Positions 17,819 through 28,776 of a stretch of DNA of 64,000 nt are shown in pieces; positions within the stretch are counted from its first letter, which is position 1, and every line of letters starts with the position of its first letter. The stretch comes from an uncultured Sphingomonadales bacterium. Its GTDB lineage: Bacteria; Pseudomonadota; Alphaproteobacteria; Sphingomonadales; Sphingomonadaceae. Location of the stretch: NCBI GenBank assembly GCA_903821605.1, contig CAIJLZ010000014.1:1-64000 (forward strand), given 5' to 3'. Below the pieces are notes generated by a model, which saw only the letters and a program-made list of their open reading frames with translations, searched no databases and was not told where the DNA came from. Made by a program: the position numbers and the translations under genes.

Positions 17819-18382
17819 TCAGGGACGCACCACTTCTATTTGGGCGCTGAAGGTGCCGGGCGCAAGTTCTTCGGCGTTCGGATTAAGCTGGTCGAGCTGA
17901 AAATTGAGGGCGCCCGCAATCGTCAGCCACATAAGATAAGGGACCATCAGCCACGCCGCGAGTGGGCGGATGCGGCCAAAGGCAAAGGTCGTGGCATTGG
18001 CCAGCAGCCAGATCGCGCCGAGCAAGCCGAGCGCCAGGGTGATTTGATGCGCCGCGAAGAAAAGCGGCGACCAAGCGAGATTGGCGAGCAACTGCACCGC
18101 GAACAGGCCGAGCGCGGTGCCACGCCCGCGCGCGCCGCGCGCATGCAGGATCATCGCCAGCGCGAGGCCCATCAGCATGTACAAGACGGTCCAGGTCAGG
18201 CCGATGAACCAGCCCGGCGGCGTGATCTCGGGCTTTACCAATGCGGCGTACCATGCGTTTTGCTCGCCCGAATTGGCCAGTCGTCCCGACGCGATGCCGA
18301 GCAGCAAGATGGATGGGATGGTCACCAGCGCCCAGCGGACGAGCGACATGCGCAACTGTGTTGTCGAGGCAATTCCACTCAT
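17819..18382 (-). CDS. tspO: TspO/MBR family membrane protein
   Basis: WYAALVKPEITPPGWFIGLTWTVLYMLMGLALA; NLAWSPLFF. Confidence 0.93.
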   Translation of the reverse strand: MSGIASTTQLRMSLVRWALVTIPSILLLGIASGRLANSGEQNAWYAALVKPEITPPGWFIGLTWTVLYMLMGLALAMILHARGARGRGTALGLFAVQLLANLAWSPLFFAAHQITLALGLLGAIWLLANATTFAFGRIRPLAAWLMVPYLMWLTIAGALNFQLDQLNPNAEELAPGTFSAQIEVVRP

Positions 18383-18599
18383 GTTGTTGTCCGTTCTTCC
18401 AATGACCCGCCCGATGTTCGCGGCGGGCGTGACGATCAAGGTGATGGTTGCGATCCTAGCCGGGGATTGGCGCTTGGCAATTGCTGGCGGCGGATGAAAA
18501 TGGCGATGACGCTTGGGAAGTCCGCCTTAAGGGCGGCGCTTGGGCCGTTTAGGGCCAGCGACTAGTCTAATTTAAATTAAAATTTAAACCATATAGATG

Positions 18600-18741
18600 T
18601 CGATTTTATTCAAAAAATGACAAATCATCCAATACCGACTCTGCGTGCTTCGGTTACCAAAGGGTCGCGACCCGAAGGGATTTCCGCGAGGAACCCTTTT
18701 CCTGTGGCTTGGCTAGTTCGCTGGCCAAGCCACTTTTTTTT
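18600..18741 (+). ncRNA. candidate structured small RNA or leader attenuator
   Basis: AT-rich upstream patch, GCGA-tetraloop stem AAGGG-at-TTCC-GCGA-GGAA-CCCTT (18675-18698), overlapping alternative stem CTTCGG/CCGAAG (18648-18653/18672-18677), and intrinsic terminator; no upstream + strand gene. Confidence 0.5.
18704..18741 (+). terminator. rho-independent terminator
   Basis: GTGGCTTGGC-TAGTTCGCTG-GCCAAGCCAC-TTTTTTTT, perfect 10-bp stem. Confidence 0.9.
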
Positions 18742-18843
18742 GTCATCTGCTTGCGTTAGGATCCCGACCATCGCTGCCCGATGATCGCGGCATAAGCGTG
18801 AGATGGGCGGGGCTGCGCCCTGAAACAGGCTGGCCGCAGGCGT

Positions 18844-19728
18844 GTGTCGGGACGTGGCTTGAAAAGCGTCTGGGGGATCGGAAACGTGCTGTCGCTGAAC
18901 TATGTGCCACCGCCTGCTGACCTATCGGAATTCCTGACTGCTTTTTACCTCTTTTCTGCGGATGAAGCCGAATTGAACGAGTTGGAACGTGCCGATGTGG
19001 CGCAGTTCCGGCTGGTGCTGGCGGGCGAGGGGTTTCTCGAATTTCCTGATGGCACACGTTATGCGTTCACGCCTTGTAGCCTGATCGGTCCGCGCACCAT
19101 GGCATCGCGAATCGTCGCCCATGGGCCAATCCGGGTATTTGGTGCGGGCTTGCTTGCTCCCGGTTGGGCGACGCTGACCGGGCTGGATGCGACCGCTTAT
19201 ACCAATAAGATGGTCGATGGGGTGGCCCTGATGGGGCCGCAAGTGCTGGACATGCATCGCGCCGTGCTGGAGGCAGATAATCTTGATCAGATGGCGGAGA
19301 TCGGCATCACCTTCGCCCGGGGGCTTCGTCGCCAGGCCGATGGGGTGCCCTTATGGTTCACCCGCGCGGTTGACCGCTGGCTGACGAGCGGCCCCAAGCC
19401 GGTGATTGCCGAATTGATAGCGGATACGGGCTTGACCCGTCGCCAGATCGATAAGCTGACGAAGCAGCTTTATGGATCAACGCCGGGGCTGCTGGTGCGC
19501 AAATATCGCGCTTTACGAACCGCGAACGCGCTCGCGCGGGGGGATGCGCAATGGCAGAATCTCGCCGCAGAGAGCTATTATGATCAGTCGCATCTGATCC
19601 GGGAATTGAAGGAATTTACCGGCATCACCCCGCGGGCGATTCAGGAAGAAGGGGCGCGGCTCAGCCGACTGACTTTCGGCAGGGCGGCGCTGGCAGGCAA
19701 GATTTCGCCACTGGTTTCGGATAGCTGA
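18844..19728 (+). CDS. AraC family transcriptional regulator
   Basis: C-terminal AraC-like HTH: LTRRQIDKLTKQLYGSTPGLLVRKYRALRTANAL...SYYDQSHLIRELKEFTGITPRAI. Confidence 0.85.
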   Translation: MSGRGLKSVWGIGNVLSLNYVPPPADLSEFLTAFYLFSADEAELNELERADVAQFRLVLAGEGFLEFPDGTRYAFTPCSLIGPRTMASRIVAHGPIRVFGAGLLAPGWATLTGLDATAYTNKMVDGVALMGPQVLDMHRAVLEADNLDQMAEIGITFARGLRRQADGVPLWFTRAVDRWLTSGPKPVIAELIADTGLTRRQIDKLTKQLYGSTPGLLVRKYRALRTANALARGDAQWQNLAAESYYDQSHLIRELKEFTGITPRAIQEEGARLSRLTFGRAALAGKISPLVSDS

Positions 19729-20564
19729 TGACGCATGCACTGGAGATGATCCCCGCCCATCCGGGGCTGCATCCCGCGATCACCTATTATTATCGTTTGC
19801 GCCTGTCCTACTCGGTGATCGACGAATGGCTGCTGGCCGATAGTGGCCATTTGTGGTTTTTCGTCTCGGGTGGCGAAGGTTATATCGACTGGCGGCAGGG
19901 CGAACGCCTATTCGCATGCCCGGCGATGTGCACCGGGCCGCTCAGCCATAGTGCTCGGATGCGATTGAGCGGGCCGATGGAATATGTCGGCATTCCGCTC
20001 ACCCCCGAGGCATGGGGGCGGCTGCTGCGCGAAGATGCCGAGGCATATGTCGATACGGCGGTCGACGCGCGTTTGGTGCTGGGCGACATGATGGAGGAAA
20101 TGGCGGCCGCGGTGCGGGCGGCGGTCGGTATGCGCAACCTCGCTGATCGGCTTGATGCCCTGTTGCTCCCCCGGTTGCGACCGATGCCCGAGGCGCATCG
20201 TGCAGTCTTGGGGGCGATCAGGACATGGCTGAACGCGCGGATGTTTCCGCATGTTGACGAGCTTTACGCCCATTGCCGCCTGTCGTCGCGTCAGGTGATG
20301 CGCATTGCCAAGCGTTATTACGGCGCGCCGCCCAAGCTGCTGGCGCGCAAATATGGGGCGCTACGCACCGCGTCTGCCATCGTTGCCGATCAAGGCCGCC
20401 CGCCGACCGAGGCGGTCGAGCATTATGCGGACCAGTCGCACATGACGCGCGACCTCCGCCAATTTACCGGGCAAACGCCGCGCGGCTTGCGGACGCGCAG
20501 CAGCCCGCTGGCACGTCAGGCCTTGAGCCTTGGCAATTTTCCAGAAATCATCCCCTATGCTTGA
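19728..20564 (+). CDS. AraC family transcriptional regulator, second of a coupled pair
   Basis: LSSRQVMRIAKRYYGAPPKLLARKYGALRTASAI...HYADQSHMTRDLRQFTGQTPRGL; start overlaps upstream stop (TGATG). Confidence 0.85.
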   Translation: MTHALEMIPAHPGLHPAITYYYRLRLSYSVIDEWLLADSGHLWFFVSGGEGYIDWRQGERLFACPAMCTGPLSHSARMRLSGPMEYVGIPLTPEAWGRLLREDAEAYVDTAVDARLVLGDMMEEMAAAVRAAVGMRNLADRLDALLLPRLRPMPEAHRAVLGAIRTWLNARMFPHVDELYAHCRLSSRQVMRIAKRYYGAPPKLLARKYGALRTASAIVADQGRPPTEAVEHYADQSHMTRDLRQFTGQTPRGLRTRSSPLARQALSLGNFPEIIPYA

Positions 20565-20631
20565 TTTCGGGCGCTACTGGTGCGATAACAAACCGGATTG
20601 AATTTGTCTGATTTAAGGATTCGCCCGTTTC

Positions 20632-21072
20632 ATGCGCCTGTCTTCCCTTGCAGACTATGCTGTCGTGATGATGTCCACGGCCGCCCGCCATTGCGGGGCC
20701 GGGGTCGATCCGCTGACCGGCGAGAAGCGCAAGCGCATCAACGCGGCGCAGCTGGCCGAGGAAACCGGCATCCCCTTGCCGACGGTGCAGAAGCTGGTGA
20801 GCAAGCTCTCGGCGGCGGGCTTGCTCTCGTCGGTGCGCGGTGCGGGCGGCGGCTTCCGGCTGGCGCGGCCGCCGGCAGCGGTGTCGCTGGCCGATATTAT
20901 CGAGGCGGTCGAAGGGCCGATTGCGATGACCTCCTGCGTCGAAACGGGCAAGCATGACTGCGGCATGGAAGGAACTTGCCGGGTCCAGTCGCATTGGCCC
21001 GTCGTCAATGATGCGGTGCGCGGTGCATTGGCCAAGGTGCCGCTGACGCAACTGGTGGAGACACGCCGATGA
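20632..21072 (+). CDS. Rrf2-family SUF operon regulator
   Basis: [17 protein letters not shown] region, Cys cluster [15 protein letters not shown]; immediately upstream of sufB. Confidence 0.92.
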   Translation: MRLSSLADYAVVMMSTAARHCGAGVDPLTGEKRKRINAAQLAEETGIPLPTVQKLVSKLSAAGLLSSVRGAGGGFRLARPPAAVSLADIIEAVEGPIAMTSCVETGKHDCGMEGTCRVQSHWPVVNDAVRGALAKVPLTQLVETRR

Positions 21073-22535
21073 CGAAGAATGCTGAAGCCGTGGCAGCGGC
21101 CAACAAGGTCTCCGATTATGAATGGGGCTTTTCCTCTGACATCGAGCAGGAGTTCGCGCCCAAGGGGTTGAGCGAGGATACGGTTCGCTTCATCTCGGCC
21201 AAGAAGAACGAGCCGGAATGGATGCTCGAATGGCGGTTGAAGGCCTATCGCCATTGGCTGACGATGGAGACGCCGGAATGGGCCAAGCTCAACGTGCCGC
21301 CGATTGATTATCAGGACGCCTATTATTACGCCGCGCCCAAGCCGAAGAAGCTGCTGGAGAGCCTTGATGAGGTCGATCCGGAAATTTTGCGCGTTTATGA
21401 AAAGCTTGGCATTCCGCTGGAGGAGCAAAAAGTGCTCGCCGGGGTTGAAGGCGCGCGCCGGGTCGCGGTCGATGCGGTGTTCGATTCTGTTTCGGTAGCC
21501 ACCACCTTCCGCAAGGAGCTGGAAGCGGCGGGCGTCATTTTCCGTTCGATTTCCGAAGCGATCCGCGAATATCCGGAACTGGTCAAAAAGTGGCTCGGCA
21601 AGGTCGTGCCGATGCACGATAATTATTTCGCGACGCTCAACTGCGCGGTCTTTTCGGACGGCACCTTTGTGTACATCCCGGAAGGGGTGCGCTGCCCGAT
21701 GGAGCTGTCCACCTATTTCCGCATCAATGCCGAGAATACCGGCCAGTTTGAACGCACGCTGATCGTGGCCGACAAGGGCAGCTATGTCTCCTATCTGGAG
21801 GGCTGCACCGCCCCGCAGCGCGACGAGAATCAGCTGCACGCGGCGGTGGTCGAATTGGTTGTGCTGGATGATGCCGAGATCAAATATTCGACCGTCCAGA
21901 ACTGGTATCCGGGCGACGCCGAGGGCAAGGGCGGCATCTATAATTTCGTGACTAAGCGCGCGCTCTGCCAAGGCAAGAATTCCAAGGTGAGTTGGACTCA
22001 GGTCGAAACCGGCTCTGCCGTGACGTGGAAATATCCAAGTTGCGTGCTGAACGGCGAAAATTCGGTCGGCGAATTCTACTCCGTCGCCGTCACCAACAAT
22101 TATCAGCAGGCCGATACCGGCACCAAGATGATCCACAACGGCAAGAACAGCCGCTCGACGATTGTCTCCAAGGGCATCAGCGCGGGTAAATCGAGCGGCA
22201 CCTATCGTGGCCTCGTCAAGGTCGCGGCCAATGCCGATCATGTCCGTAACTTCACCCAGTGCGACAGCCTGTTGCTTGGCGATCAATGCGGGGCGCACAC
22301 CGTGCCCTATATCGAGGTGAAAAACCCGACCGCGCAGATCGAGCATGAAGCGACGACCAGCAAGATTTCCGACGATCAGCTATTCTATGCGATGCAGCGT
22401 GGGCTTGATCAGGAACAGTCGGTGGCGCTGATCGTCAACGGCTTTGCCAAGGAAGTATTGCAGCAACTGCCGATGGAGTTCGCCGTCGAGGCGCAGAAGC
22501 TGCTCGGCATTTCGCTGGAAGGGAGCGTGGGTTAA
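21069..22535 (+). CDS. sufB: Fe-S cluster assembly protein SufB
   Basis: YKHPWPIDY-type [52 protein letters not shown]. Confidence 0.97.
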   Translation: MTKNAEAVAAANKVSDYEWGFSSDIEQEFAPKGLSEDTVRFISAKKNEPEWMLEWRLKAYRHWLTMETPEWAKLNVPPIDYQDAYYYAAPKPKKLLESLDEVDPEILRVYEKLGIPLEEQKVLAGVEGARRVAVDAVFDSVSVATTFRKELEAAGVIFRSISEAIREYPELVKKWLGKVVPMHDNYFATLNCAVFSDGTFVYIPEGVRCPMELSTYFRINAENTGQFERTLIVADKGSYVSYLEGCTAPQRDENQLHAAVVELVVLDDAEIKYSTVQNWYPGDAEGKGGIYNFVTKRALCQGKNSKVSWTQVETGSAVTWKYPSCVLNGENSVGEFYSVAVTNNYQQADTGTKMIHNGKNSRSTIVSKGISAGKSSGTYRGLVKVAANADHVRNFTQCDSLLLGDQCGAHTVPYIEVKNPTAQIEHEATTSKISDDQLFYAMQRGLDQEQSVALIVNGFAKEVLQQLPMEFAVEAQKLLGISLEGSVG

Positions 22536-22610
22536 TGATGCTCGCTTTCCTCCATGTTCATTACGGCCGGGATCATCTGGATGCCCGCCTGTCCGGGAAT
22601 GTTGCCTGAT

Positions 22611-23354
22611 ATGTTGAAGATCGAAAACCTCCACGCGACTGTCGCCGACAAGGAAATTCTCAAGGGCTTGTCGCTTGAGATCAACGCCGGTGAAATCCAT
22701 GCGATCATGGGGCCGAATGGCGCGGGTAAATCGACGCTGACCTACACGCTCGGCGGCCGTCCGGGCTATGAGGTGACGTCCGGCACCGCCACTTTTGACG
22801 GGCGCGACCTGTTCGATATGGCGCCGAATGAACGGGCTGCTGCCGGGCTGTTCCTCGGCTTCCAATATCCGGTCGAAATTCCGGGCGTTTCCAACGTCCA
22901 GTTCCTGCGCGAGGCATTGAACGCCCAGCGCAAGTGGCGCGGTGAAGAGCCGCTATCGGGCGGTGACTTTCTCAAGCGTGCGCGCACCCAGGCGGATGCC
23001 ATGGGGATGCACATGGATATGATGAAGCGGCCGGTCAATGTCGGCTTTTCGGGTGGCGAAAAGAAGCGCAACGAGATGGTCCAGATGGGCATTCTCGATC
23101 CGAAGCTCGCGATCCTTGATGAGACGGACTCGGGGCTCGACATCGACGCGCTGCGCGTGGTCGGCGACGGCATCAACCGCATCATGCGCAAGCCGGACAA
23201 AGCGGTGCTCCTGATTACGCACTATCAGCGCCTGCTTGATTATGTGCAGCCGGACTTTGTCCATGTGCTGGCGGCTGGCCGGATCGTGAAGTCAGGCGGG
23301 CCGGAACTCGCGCTTGAACTCGAACGCGAAGGCTATGCGGAGATTGCCGCGTGA
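22611..23354 (+). CDS. sufC: Fe-S cluster assembly ATPase SufC
   Basis: MGPNGAGKSTL Walker A; SGGEKKRNEMVQM; DETDSGLDIDALRVV. Confidence 0.97.
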   Translation: MLKIENLHATVADKEILKGLSLEINAGEIHAIMGPNGAGKSTLTYTLGGRPGYEVTSGTATFDGRDLFDMAPNERAAAGLFLGFQYPVEIPGVSNVQFLREALNAQRKWRGEEPLSGGDFLKRARTQADAMGMHMDMMKRPVNVGFSGGEKKRNEMVQMGILDPKLAILDETDSGLDIDALRVVGDGINRIMRKPDKAVLLITHYQRLLDYVQPDFVHVLAAGRIVKSGGPELALELEREGYAEIAA

Positions 23355-23403
23355 TGGCGTGCAACCGTCTTTGTCACCCCGCGCATGCAGTTGGGGGGAG
23401 GCG

Positions 23404-24144
23404 ATGAGCGCCTTGCCAACCCGTCGGGATGAGGCATGGCGCTACGCCGACCTCCAAGCCGTGGCCAAGCTCTGGCCGCTTGCGGCACCGGAGCAGCTTG
23501 TGCTGGCCGAGGGCGAGGCGGCGACGCGCCATCTCGTGCTCGACACGGATGCGGGCGCGGCCGATATTCGCCAGATCACGATCAACCTTGCCAAAGGGGC
23601 GAAATTCTCGTTCCAACTGCTGGTCATGGGTGGCCACTATGGCCGGGTCGAACTCGATGTGACGCTGCATGAAGGGGCGGACTTTGATCTTGGCGCGGTG
23701 ATCCTTGGCAATGGCGATCAGACGCTGGAGATCATCACCACCGTCACCCATGCCGAACCCAACGCCACCAGCAATCAGGTGATCCGCGCCGTGCTGGCTG
23801 AGCGTTCGACCGGCACCTATCTGGGCAAGGTTGCGGTGGCCCGTGGGGCGCAGAAGACCGACAGCGCGCAGTCGTTCAAGGCGATGTTGATCGACCGCAC
23901 CGCGACCGCCAATGCCAAGCCGGAACTGGAAATCTTCGCCGATGATGTGAAGTGCGCCCATGGTGCAGCGATTGGCGAATTGGACGCGATGAGCCTGTTC
24001 TATCTGGAATCGCGCGGCCTGACCCCGGCTGATGCCAAGCGACTGATGTTGCAGGCCTTTGTCGCGGGTGTGTTCGATGGCGCAGCGGCGGAGGACGTGC
24101 TTCAGGCGGCGGCCTTGCAGAAGCTGGGGGAGATGGTGCGATGA
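23404..24144 (+). CDS. sufD: Fe-S cluster assembly protein SufD
   Basis: TRRDEAWRYADL; C-terminal LFYLESRGLTPADAKRLMLQAFVAGV; between sufC and sufS. Confidence 0.93.
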   Translation: MSALPTRRDEAWRYADLQAVAKLWPLAAPEQLVLAEGEAATRHLVLDTDAGAADIRQITINLAKGAKFSFQLLVMGGHYGRVELDVTLHEGADFDLGAVILGNGDQTLEIITTVTHAEPNATSNQVIRAVLAERSTGTYLGKVAVARGAQKTDSAQSFKAMLIDRTATANAKPELEIFADDVKCAHGAAIGELDAMSLFYLESRGLTPADAKRLMLQAFVAGVFDGAAAEDVLQAAALQKLGEMVR

Positions 24145-25343
24145 CCGCCCATCCGAACAATCCGCTCAAGGCCGATTTTCCGGGCCTGGCCAATGACTGG
24201 CATTATCTTGATACCGGCGCATCGGCGCAAAAACCGCAGGCCGTGATCGACGCCATGACCCGCGCGTTGGGCGCGGATTATGCCACTGTCCATCGCGGCG
24301 TTTATGCGCGTTCGGCCAATATGACGCTCGCCTTCGAGGCGGCGCGGCGGCGGGTGGCGACGTTCATCAATGCCGTATCGGAAAATGAGGTCGTGTTCGT
24401 GCGCGGCGCGACCGAGGCGATCAACCTTGTGGCCCAGAGCTATGGCGCGCTGTTGCAGGCGGGCGACCGCATCTTGCTGAGCCAATTGGAGCATCACAGC
24501 AACATCGTGCCGTGGCAGTTGTTGCGCGACCGTATCGGGATCGAGATCGACGTCTGTCCGTTGACCGCCGATGGCCAGATTGACCTTGATGCCGCCGAGC
24601 AGATGCTGACCCCGCGCCACCGGCTGGTCGCGCTCGCCCATGTGTCGAACGTGCTGGGTTCCGAACTGGATGTGCCGCGGGCGGTCACGCTGGCGCATAA
24701 GGTCGGGGCCAAGATCCTGCTCGATGGTTGTCAGGCGATCCCGCGCCTTGGCGTTGATGTGCAGGCGCTGGGCTGCGATTTCTACGTTTTCTCCGGCCAC
24801 AAGCTCTATGGCCCGACCGGGATCGGCGCGTTGTGGGCCCGCGCCGATATTCTGGCCGCCATGCCGCCATGGCAGGGCGGGGGCGCGATGATCGACCGGG
24901 TGACGTTCGAGAAAACCAGCTATGCCCCGCCGCCCGCGCGGTTTGAGGCCGGGACACCCGCCATTACCGAGGTGATCGGGCTACATGCGGCCATTGATTA
25001 TGTCGCCGCGATTGGGATCGACAAGATCCACGCGCATGAGGTGAGGCTGGTCGGCTTGGCGCGCGATGCGTTGCGCCAGTTGAACAGCGTCCAGTTGTTC
25101 GGGCCGGAAGAATCGGCGGGGATTGTGTCTTTTGCGATGCAGGGCATTCACCCGCATGATATCGGCACGATCCTTGATGAAGAGGGGGTGGCGATCCGCG
25201 CCGGGCATCATTGTGCCCAGCCGCTGATGGACCATCTCGGCGTGCCTGCAACGGCCCGGGCGAGTTTCGGCCTGTACAATGATGAGAATGACGTGGCGGC
25301 GTTGGTGCGCGGCCTAGAGCGAGTGTCGAGGATTTTCGGATGA
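24141..25343 (+). CDS. sufS: cysteine desulfurase SufS
   Basis: NVLGSELD; FSGHKLYGPTGIGALW; IRAGHHCAQPLMDHLG. Confidence 0.96.
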   Translation: MTAHPNNPLKADFPGLANDWHYLDTGASAQKPQAVIDAMTRALGADYATVHRGVYARSANMTLAFEAARRRVATFINAVSENEVVFVRGATEAINLVAQSYGALLQAGDRILLSQLEHHSNIVPWQLLRDRIGIEIDVCPLTADGQIDLDAAEQMLTPRHRLVALAHVSNVLGSELDVPRAVTLAHKVGAKILLDGCQAIPRLGVDVQALGCDFYVFSGHKLYGPTGIGALWARADILAAMPPWQGGGAMIDRVTFEKTSYAPPPARFEAGTPAITEVIGLHAAIDYVAAIGIDKIHAHEVRLVGLARDALRQLNSVQLFGPEESAGIVSFAMQGIHPHDIGTILDEEGVAIRAGHHCAQPLMDHLGVPATARASFGLYNDENDVAALVRGLERVSRIFG

Positions 25344-25807
25344 GTGAGGACAACAAGGTCAATTATCAGGAAGTCGATAGCGTGCCGCCGCCGCCCAAGG
25401 CGCGGGTGACGGATGCGGGCTTCGCGCCCGCGACTGACCGCAAGCCCGACTATCTGGATGGCTTCCTGTCGGAAAAGCCGCAGGCGCTGACCGGCGAGGA
25501 ACCGGGCGGCGACTTGTATGAAGGCGTGATTGCAGCGCTCAAGGACATTTTCGATCCGGAAATTCCGGTCAATATCTATGATTTGGGCCTGATCTATAAT
25601 GTCGAGATCAGCGGCGGCCATGCGGTTGTCACCATGACGCTGACCACGCCGCATTGCCCAGTCGCGGAATCCATGCCGGGCGAAGTTGAACTGCGCGTCG
25701 GCGCGGTGCCGGGCATTGGGTCGGCCGATGTCAATCTCGTCTGGGATCCACCTTGGGACCCGGCCAAGATGTCGGACGAGGCCAAGCTCGAACTCGGCAT
25801 GTTGTAA
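25340..25807 (+). CDS. sufT: SUF-associated DUF59 (SufT/MIP18-like) protein
   Basis: ALKDIFDPEIPVNIYDLGLIY; MTLTTPHCPVAESMPGEVE; distal gene of suf operon. Confidence 0.88.
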   Translation: MSEDNKVNYQEVDSVPPPPKARVTDAGFAPATDRKPDYLDGFLSEKPQALTGEEPGGDLYEGVIAALKDIFDPEIPVNIYDLGLIYNVEISGGHAVVTMTLTTPHCPVAESMPGEVELRVGAVPGIGSADVNLVWDPPWDPAKMSDEAKLELGML

Positions 25808-25812
25808 GGAAA

Positions 25813-25836
25813 ATCCTCCCCCGTCAGGGGGAGGAT
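25813..25836 (-). terminator. hairpin terminator between convergent sufT and leuA
   Basis: ATCCTCCCCC-GTCA-GGGGGAGGAT, followed by TTTT on the minus strand. Confidence 0.75.
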
Positions 25837-25846
25837 GATTATTCGC

Positions 25847-27391
25847 TCAGGCGGTGGCGCTATTGTCGAGCGCGCTGCGGCCACGCTTGACCATCAGCTT
25901 GTTGAGCGCATTCACATAAGCCCGCGCGCTGGCCACCATGGTGTCGTAATGCGCACCACGGCCACGCACCGTGCGGCCATCTTCCGACAGCAGTACCGAA
26001 ACCTCGGCCTGTGCATCAGTGCCACCGGTCACGGCATGGACCTCATAACGTTCCAGCACCGAAAGATCATGCGGGACGATCATGCGAATGGCGTTGAACA
26101 GCGCGTCAACCGGGCCATTGCCCTTGCTGGTGACGGTCTTTTCCTCGCCCTCAACATCGAGCGTCAGGATCGCACGCTGTGGGCCGTTGGAGCCGCAATA
26201 AATCTCGACTTCCTTGACCTGAATAACGTCATGGCCGCGCAGCACCTCGTCATCGACCAGCGCGATGATGTCCTCGTCATAAACGGCCTTTTTGGCGTCG
26301 GCCAACGCCTTGAACCGGACAAAGGCATCCTGAAATTCATTGTCACCCAGACGAAAGCCCAGTTCTTCCAGCTTCTGGCGGAAGGCCGCGCGGCCCGAAT
26401 GCTTGCCCATGACCAGATTGGAGGCGTTGAGGCCAACCGATTCCGGGGTCATGATTTCATAGGTGCTGGCATCCTTGATCATGCCGTCCTGATGGATGCC
26501 GCTTTCATGCGCAAAGGCATTGGCCCCGACGATCGCCTTGTTCGGCTGCACCTGAAAGCCGGTGATGCCGGAGATCAGGCGGCTGGCACGGGTGATTTCG
26601 GTGGTGACGGCGTTGGTCTTGAACGGCATCACATCATGGCGGACCTTGAGCGCCATCACGATTTCCTCAACCGCAGCGTTACCGGCGCGTTCGCCAATGC
26701 CGTTGATCGTCGATTCCACCTGTCGCGCCCCGGCCATCACGGCCGCCAGCGTGTTCGCGACGGCCAGACCGAGATCATTATGGCAATGGGTTGAGAAGGT
26801 CGCCAGATCGGCGTTCGGCACGCGATTGATCACGTCGCGGAACATCTTGCCATAGGTTTCCGGCGTGCCATAGCCCACCGTATCCGGCAGGTTGATGGTG
26901 CGCGCCCCGGCTTTGATCGCCACTTCAACCGCGCGGCACAGGAAATCCGGGTCTGAACGGGTGGCATCTTCCGCCGACCATTCGACATCAGGCGACAGCG
27001 AGGCCGCCAGCCCGACGCTCTTTTCAATCGCGGCCAGCACTTCTTCCGGCGACTTGTTCAGCTTGACGCGCATGTGCAACGGGCTGGTCGCGATGAAGGT
27101 GTGGATGCGCGGGCTCTTGGCGTGCCGGACAGCAGCCCAAGCGCGCTCAATGTCGGCGGACGAGGCGCGCGCGAGGCTGGCGACCGTGGCCTTTTGGCAC
27201 TGGCGGGCGACTTCAGACACGGCCTCGAAATCGCCTTCGGATGCAATCGCAAAGCCCGCTTCGATGATATCGACGCCCAATGCTTCAAGCTGGGCGGCGA
27301 CACGCAGCTTTTCTTCCAGATTCATCGAACAGCCGGGGGACTGTTCGCCATCGCGCAGGGTGGTGTCGAAAATCTTGACGGTATCGGTCAC
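25847..27391 (-). CDS. leuA: 2-isopropylmalate synthase
   Basis: [46 protein letters not shown]. Confidence 0.97.
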   Translation of the reverse strand: MTDTVKIFDTTLRDGEQSPGCSMNLEEKLRVAAQLEALGVDIIEAGFAIASEGDFEAVSEVARQCQKATVASLARASSADIERAWAAVRHAKSPRIHTFIATSPLHMRVKLNKSPEEVLAAIEKSVGLAASLSPDVEWSAEDATRSDPDFLCRAVEVAIKAGARTINLPDTVGYGTPETYGKMFRDVINRVPNADLATFSTHCHNDLGLAVANTLAAVMAGARQVESTINGIGERAGNAAVEEIVMALKVRHDVMPFKTNAVTTEITRASRLISGITGFQVQPNKAIVGANAFAHESGIHQDGMIKDASTYEIMTPESVGLNASNLVMGKHSGRAAFRQKLEELGFRLGDNEFQDAFVRFKALADAKKAVYDEDIIALVDDEVLRGHDVIQVKEVEIYCGSNGPQRAILTLDVEGEEKTVTSKGNGPVDALFNAIRMIVPHDLSVLERYEVHAVTGGTDAQAEVSVLLSEDGRTVRGRGAHYDTMVASARAYVNALNKLMVKRGRSALDNSATA

Positions 27392-27706
27392 GGTCTTTGA
27401 TCCTTGAATTGCCGGTCTATAGGTGGCCGGACAATGAATTGGGGCAGGCTATAGCGCCTGAACAACATTGGATAAACCCTTAGGCGAGGAGTGCTTCAGG
27501 CGGCGCGGGGCGCGGCCAAGCAGAAACGCACGCCTAAGGGCGTGTAAGTCGTAACCAAAGAAGGGCGCGCTGCGCGTTCATAACGAGATGTATCGCCGAA
27601 TCGCGGGCGAATGTCTAGCGCCCGTGACGAGTGATTTGATCGATCTTGGTGATCGAGGGGCTTTGGCGCTCATGGACTCCTGCGCGACGCAGGAGCCATC
27701 AGTTGC

Positions 27707-28369
27707 TTACAGCGCGGCGAGCACGCTTTCGAACAGGCGGCGACCATCATTGCCGCCATGGGCGGGTTCGACCATGCGCTCGGGATGCGGCATCATGCCC
27801 AGCACGTTGCGCTTGTCATTGAGGATCCCGGCAATATCGCGAGCCGAGCCATTGATCGCGGTCGTATAGCGAAAGGCCACGCGGCCTTCGCCTTCAAGCC
27901 GGTCGAGCGTTTCGGTGTCCGCGTTGAAATTGCCGTCATGATGCGCGACCGGGAAATTGACCTGCTCGCCCGCGGCATAGAGCCGGGTGAAATCCGAATC
28001 GCTATTGGTGACGGTCAGCGCCACATCGCGGCAGATGAAATCCAGCGTTGCATTGCGCATCAGCGCACCCGGCAGCATCCCTGCTTCGGTCAGCACCTGA
28101 AAGCCGTTGCACACGCCCAGCACGCGCACGCCGCGTTCAGCGGCCTGCTTGACGGCGGCAACAATCGGGCTGCGCGCGGCGATTGCGCCACAACGGAGAT
28201 AATCGCCATAAGAAAAGCCACCCGGCACAGCGATGAAATCAATGCCGTCGGGCAGGCTGGTCTCGCGGTGCCAGACCATCTTGGGGGCCTTGCCGGTCAC
28301 CTGTTCAATGGCGACGGCCATGTCGCGGTCGCAATTGGAGCCGGGGAAGACGATGACTGCGGAGTTCAT
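27707..28369 (-). CDS. purQ: phosphoribosylformylglycinamidine synthase subunit PurQ
   Basis: [36 protein letters not shown]. Confidence 0.97.
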   Translation of the reverse strand: MNSAVIVFPGSNCDRDMAVAIEQVTGKAPKMVWHRETSLPDGIDFIAVPGGFSYGDYLRCGAIAARSPIVAAVKQAAERGVRVLGVCNGFQVLTEAGMLPGALMRNATLDFICRDVALTVTNSDSDFTRLYAAGEQVNFPVAHHDGNFNADTETLDRLEGEGRVAFRYTTAINGSARDIAGILNDKRNVLGMMPHPERMVEPAHGGNDGRRLFESVLAAL

Positions 28370-28383
28370 GGGGCTTCCTTCGA

Positions 28384-28620
28384 TCAGCCTGCGACCGGCT
28401 CGATGCGGAAGTTCTCGATCACGGTGTTGGCAAGAAGTTGCTGGCACATGCGTTCGATATCGGCGGTGGTGACGCTGTCATCAAGGTCAAGCTCGATCAG
28501 CTTGCCCGCGCGCACATCGTTCACGCCGGTGAAGCCCAGACCCTCTAAGCCGTGGTGAATGGCCTTGCCCTGTGGGTCGAGAACCCCGTTCTTCAACGTC
28601 ACATAAATCCGCGTCTTCAT
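28384..28620 (-). CDS. purS: phosphoribosylformylglycinamidine synthase subunit PurS
   Basis: [47 protein letters not shown]. Confidence 0.95.
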   Translation of the reverse strand: MKTRIYVTLKNGVLDPQGKAIHHGLEGLGFTGVNDVRAGKLIELDLDDSVTTADIERMCQQLLANTVIENFRIEPVAG

Positions 28621-28776
28621 GGAATCGTCCCGGTTGCTGCTTGGCGGTGAATGGATTGCGCCCCCTATGGCGATGCCGAGCCGATGATGCAAGGATTCAC
28701 GCAAAATTAGGAGCAGTGGTGGGATAGTGCGGCCGCGCGCCGCAGGAAGATGACCGGCGCATGCAGGAGGCAATCA

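Noticed and set aside
20655-22346. 563-aa minus-strand ORF opposite sufB
   Set aside because: Antisense shadow ORF in GC-rich coding sequence; the + strand encodes an unmistakable SufB and the regulator
27676-27696. CTCCTGCG-CGA-CGCAGGAG hairpin downstream of purQ
   Set aside because: No U-tract on the relevant strand and only a 3-nt loop; too weak to call a terminator or RNA
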